From Incurvaria masculella (taxonomy: Eukaryota; Arthropoda; Insecta; Lepidoptera; Incurvariidae): DNA of 64,000 nt. This document shows positions 55,228-64,000 of the stretch, piece by piece (position 1 is the first letter of the stretch; the number at the start of each line of letters is the position of its first letter). The DNA is taken from positions 3,477,001-3,541,000 of the forward strand of contig OX335660.1 in the NCBI GenBank assembly GCA_946894095.1. The letters are read 5' to 3'. The translations under genes were made by a program, and so were the position numbers. The notes beneath the pieces were generated by a model. It was given only the letters and a program-made list of their open reading frames with translations, searched no databases and was not told where the DNA came from.

Positions 55228-55492
55228 TTTAGGGTTCCGTACCCAAAGGGTGAAAACGGAACACTATTACTAAGCCTCCGCTGTCCGTCCGTCCGTCCGT
55301 CTGTCATAGGGCTGTATCTCATGAACCGTAATAGGTAGGCAGCTGAAATTTTCACAGAGTGTGTATTTATTTTGCCGCTATAACAACAAATAGGTAAAAT
55401 AAAAAATTAATAAAAAATAAAGGTGGGCACCATACAAAAAACGTAATTTTTTGGTGTTGATGGTACGGAACCCTTCAATTGGCCGGTTTTTT
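55228..55492 (-). mobile_element. GTCC-element
   Basis: AGGGTTCCGTACCCAAAGGG, short (GTCC)n at 55282-55300, GTGTGTATTTATTTTGCCGC and a deleted end ATTGGCCGG. Confidence 0.85.
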
Positions 55493-55819
55493 TGAATTTT
55501 CAAACTACTGTTAAAAGGACAATTTTATGCAAGGTCTCTGTTTTTCGATTTTCGCGACGGGACCTTAAAGTATAATAAAAAGTTAATACATTTATCTTTT
55601 CACACTTTCATATTCCCACTTTTACTCCGCTTATTTTCGAAAAAGTTCAACGTAGCCGCGCTCAAACGGAGTCGCTGTCACGTTGTTCCTTCGGGATCAT
55701 CTCAATTTGGTGACGAGACAAGTTCCAGCATATTTTGGTGAAATGGCTGACAGATTCGTTAGTTTTCCTGGAACGAGCATGGAAATCCAATCAGATCTTC
55801 AAAAAGAATACTTTGTAGA

Positions 55820-56380
55820 CTAGGTGGTTGCGACAAAAATGGTAACGATAACGTAAATGGCTGAAACTGGGTTCACGGGATAAAGACCAACCCTCTGGAG
55901 CTAAATGCGTTAGTCTGATTGTGCCAAGTGGTTGTGTTACGTAAATAAGGCGCCTGAAAAAGTAGTTATGATGAAAAAAAATATATATGATAAGGCAAAT
56001 GGCTGCACATGACGAAGCATGAAAGCATCAGTACATACTTGCTTAGCAATACCAAAACTGAACAAATATTTGCTTGCATTTCGTAGTTATAGGCGATTTA
56101 GGTTACAGATATAACTTTAGGTATATTTAAGTATTTAATAAAAAACCGACAGGTTATTGTTGTATAATTAATAGGTATCAGTATTTCTAGACAATCAGTA
56201 TATTCATCAGCAGGTACATATCAACATCTATTTATAATAGCCAATCTAGATAACGCAACCACTTGGCGCAAGCAGACCGACATATTTATCATCAGAGAGT
56301 TGATCTTTAACATGTTAACCCAGATTCAGCCATTTACCTTATCGTGACCAAAAATGTCGTGACCTCCCGGAATATTGTGT
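55820..56380. mobile_element. MITE with imperfect terminal inverted repeats of about 115 bp
   Basis: Left GTGGTTGCGACAAAAATGGT, GTAAATGGCTGAAACTGGGT and TGTGCCAAGTGGTTGTG pair with right CAACCACTTGGCGCAAGC, CCCAGATTCAGCCATTTACC and ATGTCGTGACCTCC. No coding capacity. Confidence 0.7.
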
Positions 56381-56870
56381 GCTGTCCGATAGTTCACCGT
56401 GACAATCTTTGACTGAGAACAAAAATTCATCAAATCATCTCATCAGATATCGATCAATTATCTAAGCCTTTACTTCAAGGATTTTTCTAAGGATTTGACT
56501 TCATCGTCCTATGGACCATCATGTTAAAGTAAGTAAGGCCATATTGCTGAGAATAACGGATACAATTGGGCACAATGTCGATGATCAACTTTTCAATATG
56601 TTCAGCTGAAATTTTTGGAGCCATGTCTTTCTTAGACATTACACGCCACATGGCGGTGAACTTAATGTTTCATTACCTTCTCACTTTTAGCCTCGTCGGG
56701 GTTTTTGTCATGTGTACTTCGTCATACATTATATCTCCTGAATGGCTAAAATCGTCCAGGAAAATTTACATACACACAATAAATTACATAAGACACATCT
56801 TTCAAATTGATGAATCGCCCTGTAGACGGTAGTGTATATATTTTTTTCGATCGTTCGCCATGTATTCCTC
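56381..56870. other. Unassigned stretch
   Basis: An 88-codon frame (56566-56832) has hydrophobic runs but no motif. I do not call it. Confidence 0.4.
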
Positions 56871-56875
56871 TTTTC

Positions 56876-57675
56876 GATAATACCACAGGCACCTTACATC
56901 GTTCCGGGATACAATATACGTGTTAATCCTGAAAACTATATATGCGCCCAATTTCATACAAAACTGTTTTGTCGTTTGTGCGTGATTGAGTAACAAACAT
57001 CCAAACTATCACATTTATAACATTAGTAGGAAGTAGGAAAGAAGGATAGGATCCATAAGACACATTTATAGCACAATTTGATACGACCTGTAGTCCGTTA
57101 TTTGATAATCCCACAGTAACCTTACATAATTCCGGGATACAAAAGTACCATGTGTGTTAATCCAGGTAATAAACTATATATGCGCCCAATTTCATGCAAA
57201 ACTGTTTTGTCGTTTGTGCGTGATTGAGTAACAAACATCCAAACTATCACATTTATAATATTAGTAGGAAGTAGGAAAGTAGGATAGGATTCATAAGACA
57301 CATTTATAGCACAATTTGATACGACCTGTAGTCCGTTTTTTGATAATCCCACAGTAACCTTACATAATTCCGGGATACAAAAGTATCATGTGTGTTAATC
57401 GAGGTAATAAACTATCTATGCGCCCAATTTCATGCAAAACTGTTTTGTCGTTTGTGCGTGATTGAGTAACAAACATCCAAACTATCACATTTATAACATT
57501 AGTAGGAAGCAGGAAAGTAGGATAGGATTCATAAGACACATTTATAGCACAATTTGATACGACCTGTAGTCCGTTTTTTGATAATCCCACAGTAACCTTA
57601 CATAATTCCGGGATACAAAAGTATCATGTGTGTTAATCCAGGTAATAAACTATCTATGCTCCAAATTTCATCCAA
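56876..57675 (+). repeat. Tandem array, 238-bp unit, about 3.3 copies
   Basis: CCTTACATAATTCCGGGATA recurs at 57119, 57357 and 57595, with a diverged first copy at 56891. Each unit includes GTGATTGAGTAACAAACATC, then ATTTATAA and ATTAGTAGGA, which looks like the 3' end of an RTE-type LINE. Confidence 0.9.
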
Positions 57676-57684
57676 ATTTTTTTT

Positions 57685-57985
57685 TGGGTTTAGTACCCGT
57701 AGCGTGCCAGCGGAACCCTATTACCAAGCATCCGCTATCCGTCCGTCCATCCATCCGACCGTCCGTCCGTCCATCCGCCTGTCACAGGGCTGTACCTCAT
57801 GAACCGTAATAGGTAGGCAGCTGAAGTTTTCACAGAGTGTTTATTTATTTTGCCGCTGTAACAAAAAAAAATTAAGTAATATAAATGAAAGGGGGTACCG
57901 ATACAAAATAATTGTTTTTTTTTGTTTTGAATCTTGTTATGGTACCCTTCGTGTGCGAGTCCGACTCGCACTTGGCTGGTTTTCG
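57685..57985 (-). mobile_element. GTCC-element
   Basis: GGGTTTAGTACCCGTAGCGT, (GTCC)n/(CATC)n at 57739-57777, CATGAACCGTAATAGGTAGG and GTCCGACTCGCACTTGGC. It follows the 238-bp array directly. Confidence 0.85.
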
Positions 57986-58695
57986 TGTGAATTAGTAACA
58001 AGATAGTACAGATATACAAACACCCAACCTCACGAACTTTCACATTTATAATGTGAAAGTTCTACAGGTCTACAGTTCTAAAGGTCTACAAATACTTGAA
58101 ATAACCCGCGACCTCGGATAAACTATTGCAGCCTATGTATAAATAAACCCACAGACGAAGAGCAACACAGTTTTAAGTAGTCAAATGACGAAATCAGCTG
58201 CCTACTACTCAGAATGTATTCTTCTGTAGGCAGCAGTCTTACTTACTGTAATACATACGAGTTAACTTGTTGAATATATGTGACTTTTAGATATAAGTAT
58301 GTTATATATACTTTTCTTTGGATTGTATGTACTTTAGAGAATATGTTTTAAGAAGAAATAAATAAATAAAAATAAATAATATTAGTAGGATTAGGTACCG
58401 GATGTCTGCACGTTTTGGTTCTTCGTGTTTAATTTTAGGAATGGTTACTCAATTACACATTCCCTGACGAGCGTCGAAATGAAAACGTCTCCTTTCGAAA
58501 GTTCTGTTTGCTTCGAGCTCAGCGGTCCTGAAAGCTCGCGGCCTTTTCATTTCCTCGCCTTCAGAAGTATCAGCCGGGCTTAGAACCACCGAACGCACAC
58601 TTGACTGATCTGAAATATTTGAAAGGTGCCGGCTCTCTACGGCGAAAGTTTACGTTGCAAAATAATCTAAAGTTATATTTACCATGATAATTTCA
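57986..58695. other. Unassigned stretch
   Basis: No feature supported. Confidence 0.5.
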
Positions 58696-58730
58696 CGTAT
58701 ATAATGGATATACGACATTACCGTTATCTC

Positions 58731-58987
58731 GTTAATTTGAGTTTCAGCGACATCTACATTTGAAGCATTGTAATCATATTTTGAAAATAATCTGAAAAAG
58801 TATAGATCGTGACGTGCGTCGGAAGCAGGATTCGAACCTGCGAGAGTTAGAGCAGTGGACATGTAATCCAAAGGGCGCAGGTTCGAATCCTGCTTCCGAC
58901 AAATGTCACGACCAATATTTTTTCAGATTATTTTCAAAATCTGATTACAATTCTTCAAATGAAGATGTCGCTGAAACTAAAATTAAT
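58731..58987. mobile_element. Foldback tRNA-Thr-like element
   Basis: Two arms of about 112 bp (58731-58842 and 58876-58987) are near-complementary around a 33-base centre. The inner ends of the arms are the T-arm and acceptor of a tRNA-Thr-like sequence (GGTTCGAATCCTGCTTCCGA) and its inverted copy. The centre keeps the anticodon arm (GTGGACATGTAATCC). Confidence 0.85.
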
Positions 58988-59007
58988 ATTTTTATCTAAT
59001 TACTTAG

Positions 59008-59335
59008 CCTATTTTTCACCAAATGCTGATTTATTTTAATTGACACTTACAGGGCCTTAATTACTAAAGTGCTGACTATCTTGTACTGGTATCGATTGCG
59101 AGATGGTAAGAAAGGCTCTTTAATGTGAGGATTAAGCTAATCAGTACTTGGTGGAAGAGACCCTTAGCCTGGTTTTCACCAAGTCCTGATTTATTTTAAT
59201 CGACACTTAAAGGACCTTTATTACTAAAGCGCTGATTATCTTGCACTGCTATTGATCACGAGCTGCTAAGAAAGGCCCTTAACATGTGGCGATTAAGCTG
59301 ACCATCATTAGGTGAAAAAGGCCCTTAGCCCGGCT
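59008..59335 (+). mobile_element. Two tandem copies of a short MITE
   Basis: TTTTCACCAAATGCTGATTT (59013) and TTTTCACCAAGTCCTGATTT (59173) start copies of about 160 bp. Each has GACACTTA near the left and a GGCGATTAAGCTGACCATCA-like right end. Same family as 33194-33347. Confidence 0.75.
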
Positions 59336-61395
59336 AAAAGTGGATCGTTGGCGATTTCGTCTTAGGTTTTTTTTTTTTTTTTTCAATTTATTTTTCAATG
59401 GAATCCTTTCTTGATATTCGTGATGATAGTATTTTTTTTAAGTAGCTTAGTTCCGCTTAAATGTTTCCAGATTATAAAATATTAATTAGGATTCATATCT
59501 TTATTCAAGCTCAGCGGAAGGCGATTTTTAAATATATTTTTTTTAAATTTGCATTTAATGTGTTTTTAATTTCCAATACATATGTTATGGTTGAAGCTCG
59601 AAGTCGATTAAAGTATTTTTTTTTCTTTTAGAACGTAACTACGATTTTAATTCACATTTTTAAAAAAAGTAAAAAATCGTAATATAAATATAGTTTATGT
59701 CTAAAGATAAGTCGGAGAATTAAGATCGGAGGAAACGGTTTACATAATCTGTACCTTGAATTAATATCAAAGCGAGTATTATTTGTTTCGTCGATATTAA
59801 AAAAAAACCTGTCTGTCGCTATCATTTCTGTTTCGTTCTTTCAATTCATTGCCACAAAATGGCGTTTATTTTCATATTTTAGAAACATACATGATTACAT
59901 TTTGCCGAATGTACACGCGAAAACTTTCGATTTGTCTGCGTGTGACTACACGTGGGCTATTTAATGTTTACATTCCAAGCAATCTTAAGAGTAGTCAGGG
60001 GCCCCATTTCTTTCACCAGTATTTAAATCGCAAAAACAAACATTACACTGCAAAATATGTTCATCATGTACATTTGTTAGGGATCAAAGAGTGCGCAAAT
60101 ACATTTTGTTTCTCGTCCTGGCGCGGCATGGTGTTTGCTAGGACGTAGAATTTATTAATTGACGGACAAGACAAACAGAATTTTTCATTAAATTCATCGT
60201 GCCGTGACAGTGAATTCGTTTTTCGTCGATATGTTGCCGGAATTTTATTTAGCGTTTCAACCACAGAAATGGTTTTAAACATGGTTTTTTAAACATGGTT
60301 TCCTCAAAAGGAAACATAAACACTTATTGCATCACTTCGTTGTCCGCCTATCTGTGTCTATCACGACGCTATTTCTTAGGAACGCGCGGAAGATATTCTT
60401 GGTCTAAAATCATTAATTTTGGCAAGTTACAAAAATTAAAAAAGTGGAAAACTTTTTGTATTAAAACGAAACTCTCAATTAAGGCGACATAAGACTCTAA
60501 AAATACAGTATCCGAAAAACTTTATTTTTGGTATTATTAGTTTTCTCCATAAGCACTTTTCTGCAAAAATGGTTATTGGAAAAACTTGACATTATACTAT
60601 GTTATTATTCACATTAATAAAAGTTAGGCTTATAAAGTTTTTTTATTAAAAAAATATGCCTTAAATTTATTTGAAATATTTTGAAGTCTGATAACTCCTA
60701 CGACATAAGCGGTGAGAGTATTAATATTATTGTTTAAATTTAATTCTTTAATCGATTAGCTAGTCTCCTTCTTAGCTATACCCTAATTCCTATTATGTTT
60801 AGCAAATCAATGACGAATTCCCCCAGAATCGCTCATATTTTCATTTATTGTAATAAATATAAAGCCAAAATAAAAAAAAATTCAAGCTAGAGGATCGATT
60901 GGTAAATATAATTAAATTAATATAATATACCCTCACCGCTTATGCGGTGGGAGTTTTCGCGCTTTCAAAATTTTCAAACTAGTTGAAGGCCTCGAATTTT
61001 AATGGCAAGGACCAACTTGTATTAATCTAACTAAATCGTAAAATGGTTCCATGGTTTTTTTTTTCGATAATCCTGTTTGCAAATAAGTATTTATTATGAA
61101 AACCAAAAATATAAAACGATAATTATCATAAGAGTGTGTATCGGTTGTAGCACCGATATACACTCTTATGATGTGCAGCCTCTAAAAATGTGCATCCAAA
61201 TACAAAAAGGCGTGTATTATGGATATAAGTTAAGTTACAAAATAAACAAAAACGTAAAGACTTAACTGTCAGTTGATTTATTTAATGTGCTATTTCAGAA
61301 TAATATCCCTTAATTTGACCGAGAAAACAGGTACGAGCCATTGTATGGAACTCAATCACCTAACTATCCTCTTAAGATAAGGAACGAATACAATA
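59336..61395. other. Unassigned stretch, very AT-rich
   Basis: 2 kb with T-runs (59368, 59612) and only short frames. One clear hairpin at 61126-61171 is listed separately. Confidence 0.5.
61126..61171. other. Strong hairpin
   Basis: TCATAAGAGTGTGTATCGGT and ACCGATATACACTCTTATGA pair over 20 bp with one G-T-type mismatch and a 6-base loop. It is short for a microRNA precursor and more likely a foldback remnant. Confidence 0.6.
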
Positions 61396-61440
61396 ATTTT
61401 ATGTATTTAATGGATACGACATTACCGATATCTCATTGAT

Positions 61441-61624
61441 TTTGAGTTTCAGCGACATCTACATTACTAATCGGGATAGCTCAGTTGGTTTAGAGCAGTG
61501 GATATGTAATCCAAAGGTCGCAGGTTCAAGTCCTGCTTCCGACGAATGTCACGACCAATACTTCTTGAGATTATTTTTAAAATCTGATTACAATGCTTCA
61601 AATGTAGATGTCGCTAAAACTCGA
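61441..61624 (+). mobile_element. tRNA-Thr-like element with short inverted ends
   Basis: Left TTTGAGTTTCAGCGACATCT with ACATT and right AATGTAGATGTCGCTAAAAC with TC are complementary over about 25 bp. They flank a full-length tRNA-like sequence and a 57-base linker shared with 58900-58960. Confidence 0.8.
61470..61544 (+). pseudogene. tRNA-Thr(TGT)-like sequence
   Basis: A cloverleaf can be drawn. The acceptor ATCGGGA/TTCCGAC has one mismatch and one G-T. The D-arm is GCTC-AGTTGGTTTA-GAGC, the anticodon stem GTGGA/TCCAA has loop TATGTAA (anticodon TGT), and the T-arm is GCAGG-TTCAAGT-CCTGC. Position 33 is A, where U is nearly universal, so it is likely a tRNA-derived repeat rather than a working gene. 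No intron; CCA is not encoded. Confidence 0.65.
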
Positions 61625-61782
61625 ATTTAAAGAACAAATACAAGTTGCACTTAATGTACTCTCTCACATAACAAATAACAGGCCAATGATACAATACATA
61701 TCGATTTTTTTATTTTATTTACTATCTTGAAAAATCTGATTATCTTAATCCGCGTTTTATTATTTAACGATTTGCGATTTAT

Positions 61783-62202
61783 TGAGCCGCTCGTAGCCTA
61801 GTGGCGCGGGGAATAGATTTGCATACCAGAGTTCTGGGTTCAAAACCTCGCCACGTTCATGCACTTGCATCTTTCTCATTCTGAGTTAGTTAAGTGCATT
61901 TCGTCACGCACGTGAGCTGCTCCATGGTTCGGAATCCATGTAAAACTTTAGGTCCCCTTGCCTTACTAGGTGGTAGGGTTTAAGCTCGCTCGGGTTGCTG
62001 CCATCGCATTGGATGAAAAGATAGTCGAAGCGGCAATAAAAAATTGTCCGTGTTTAGCATCCAGTTCAATGTAGCCGTGCTCATAAAGGGAAGCTCCTGG
62101 CATGGCACCTAATCCCTTCGGGAATGTGTTGTTGAAATTGGGCTAACATCATAACACTAGTTGTGTTGTATTAGCCATCCATGTCAGGTTGCAAAAAAAA
62201 AG
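61783..62202 (+). mobile_element. SINE-A, full length
   Basis: Head GAGCCGCTCGTAGCCTAGTG with A-box TAGCCTAGTGG (61794) and B-box-like GGTTCAAAACC (61837). Full body, then CCATCCATGTCAGGTTGC and an A-run. Transcription by RNA polymerase III would start just upstream. Confidence 0.9.
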
Positions 62203-62647
62203 AGATGAAACACCAATCGGAAATAGGATTAAATTTATTAAAACTCGAAATGGAATCGGCGAAAATTCAAATTAATTCAAGATCAAAATATCAAATTTAA
62301 TGAGCCCGTTATTCCATTTTACCTTTTTCATAAACAAAGCCAGCATACCCGAATTTAATACATAGCGTAAGATGTTAATTTGTACCGGTGAAAAGTTTGC
62401 GGGATAAAACGACGAATAGCTGGAATATTTCTTTGGAGGCTCTCCTCTCGGAATATGGCATTTTTAAAGTTACGAGAATAATTTAATAAATGTCTAGACG
62501 TTAAACGCTTACCTTTGGTGAGACTTGACGAGTCAAATTCTTTAACAGGTACTCATTTTCCTATTAGCCTTAATTTATTATGCATTCGCTTACAAGGAAT
62601 AATCTTTTAATGTTGCAGGAGTTTGATAGTTGATGCTGATAGGCCCT
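62203..62647. other. Unassigned stretch
   Basis: No feature supported. Confidence 0.5.
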
Positions 62648-63120
62648 GGTACTAGACAAATCGCAAAGTTAGACGAGGCACCCCAAGTTAAGTAACTATA
62701 AGGGCCGAGTGCACGAACGTACAAAAAATTAAAATCAACGACAAAGTATGATCAAACACGTCTCTTTGTGTGGACAGTATGAAGGAACTCTATGCGGATC
62801 ACAAAAAGTGACGCGTTTGAACATTGATTAACTCGGCTGTCTCTTCGTGCAACCGGGGCTAAGTCTGACTATTAGAAGAGTTTTTTGACTAAATGTAGAA
62901 GCAAATGGAATTATTTGTTTATTCATATATACCGTTTTTGCTCATATCTAGAAATTATATTAATTTCAGATTTCCAAATGATGGAATAAAAAAATATTAT
63001 CAATCCATAATTAGTCTGGAGTTCTATTTGGACTTGCTGATGCGTTTCACTACAAATTATTGCATTTGTTTAAAGGTGCATTTGTATGAAGCGAGTAGTT
63101 GACTAGTCCTAGCGCCTTAA
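62648..63120 (-). repeat. Unclassified interspersed repeat F, copy 2
   Basis: Reverse complement of 16688-17161, with about 130 extra bases (62700-62865) and the same terminal TTAA (63117-63120). Confidence 0.75.
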
Positions 63121-63127
63121 ATCGTAT

Positions 63128-63490
63128 ACAGGGTAGGGCAAAAGTCACGACGGGGTTTGAAAAATAATATATGACATTGGCAATGACATTAAGTACTATT
63201 TTGTTTTCACAGATTATAAAATACATTTTGGAGATTCATCATGGATAATTTTATTAGTTTAGTTAGATAATTTAATTAGTTTTCCAACAATGGCGATCCT
63301 AAGGCAGACTTTCGCGAAGCGTTTCATCTCGAAGTTTTGAACAATTCACTGGACCGCTCGTTTCCCGGATTTAACAGCGCCCTATTATTATCTTTTTGGG
63401 TTATTTAAAATAAAAGATGTCGTTAATAAACCCAAGACAATCGAGCAGATTAAGCCATACTTGCGAACTGAAAAAAGGTTGCTGTACTCT
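63128..63490 (+). pseudogene. Mariner-like transposase remnant
   Basis: The CAGGGTAGGGCAAAAGTCAC start resembles a mariner-type end. One frame at about 63350-63480 reads WTARFPDLTAPYYYLFGLFK, then KPKTIEQIK. That corresponds to the catalytic-Asp region of mariner/Tc1-like transposases (WPxRSPDLxPxDFFLWG, NKPxTIEQLK). Here the catalytic Asp is replaced by Tyr. The upstream part is out of frame or lost. Confidence 0.7.
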
Positions 63491-63529
63491 TTATGTTCTG
63501 ATAAAAGTAATTTTCATTTCATTTCATTT

Positions 63530-63870
63530 ATTTAAACATTTTGGTAGTCAAACTACACTAAATTACGTCACAAAGAACCACGGATTCGATCAACCCAGTA
63601 AAGAATAACCCGCAAAGAAACATCACGGGTTTACATAACATATTTTTTCCGTCCACATCTAAATGCTACTGCCAAAGAATTCCTTAGTAGAACAGATTCA
63701 GGCAAAGAACAATAGAAACAGCAACCCTCTGTTTAAATTACTTACAACTAACAAAGTCACTTATGCAATAATATTTATTAATGTAATTTATAGCATTACA
63801 AGTATTCTCTGGTGTAAAAACCGTCGTCAACTTAACTTATGTCAGCGTAATGAGAAGTGCTTTCCAAAGA
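63530..63870 (+). repeat. Dispersed repeat G
   Basis: ATTTTGGTAGTCAAACTACA, CTAAATGCTACTGCCAAAGA and ACAAGTATTCTCTGGTGTAA match 47226-47890 without the GTCC insertion. Confidence 0.75.
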
Positions 63871-64000
63871 GCACGTCTTTGTGAGGCGGTAAATTGCTGT
63901 CATTTACGTGACGTACTATTTTAAGCTTTTGACTTTTGACTTAGCAAAAGTATCTCTATGGGTTATATTTTATTATCTTATTGAGATAAAAAAAAGTTTT

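Noticed and set aside
58818..58900. Functional tRNA-Thr gene
   Set aside because: The acceptor and D-arm 5' half is replaced by an inverted copy of the 3' half, so no cloverleaf can form.

Overview
This window looks like a repeat-dense, AT-rich piece of an insect genome, most likely a moth or butterfly (Lepidoptera). The best support is a dispersed element that begins with a CCGGCCAAGTGCGAGTCGG-type end, carries a (GGAC)n/(GTCC)n microsatellite and ends in GGTTCCGTACCC; I know this sequence type from lepidopteran genomes. Jockey/CR1/RTE-like LINE remains and a Ty3/gypsy element fit the same picture. I found no host protein-coding gene, rRNA gene or convincing functional tRNA gene. Nearly every recognisable sequence is a mobile element or a piece of one. 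Family names such as SINE-A are local to this report.

The centrepiece (about 37.4-43.7 kb) is one complete, apparently young Ty3/gypsy LTR retrotransposon. Its 1355-residue Gag-Pol frame (38475-42542) is uninterrupted and has two zinc knuckles, protease, reverse transcriptase, RNase H and integrase. Its LTRs (38128-38512 and 43235-43603) differ by one 16-bp indel and one substitution. The gag start codon lies inside the LTR. The element sits in a 43-bp minisatellite that had itself expanded inside a copy of the GTCC-element, so three layers are nested.

0-16 kb: SINE-A copies (121, 2907), a TTAA-ended MITE (2087), two copies of a mosaic retroposon (4426, 5512), several foldback MITEs, a SINE-B (10813) and degraded LINE 3' ends (12.7-15.5 kb). 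16-33 kb: a second TTAA-MITE, two adjacent inverted-repeat elements (19350-19952), more SINE-A and SINE-B, a cluster of four mosaic-retroposon copies with very G-rich tracts (27.3-31.3 kb), and a 169-bp foldback MITE (32230). 33-37 kb: a broken RTE/jockey-like reverse transcriptase (34698-35130), a third TTAA-MITE, a SINE-A/SINE-B tail-to-tail pair and a foldback element enclosing a tRNA-like fold (36986). 43.7-64 kb: GTCC-elements, a fourth TTAA-MITE, a 12-copy 43-bp minisatellite (46280), a 238-bp tandem array (56876), two tRNA-Thr-like elements with inverted arms (58731, 61441) and a mariner-like transposase remnant (63128).

The parts interact as parasites on parasites. The SINEs have RNA polymerase III-type heads and poly(A)-like tails, and presumably relied on LINE machinery. 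MITEs have TIRs only and would have needed a transposase in trans. The gypsy element is the only one in view that still encodes a full set of enzymes. All comparisons here were made by eye; family names and boundaries need alignment to confirm.
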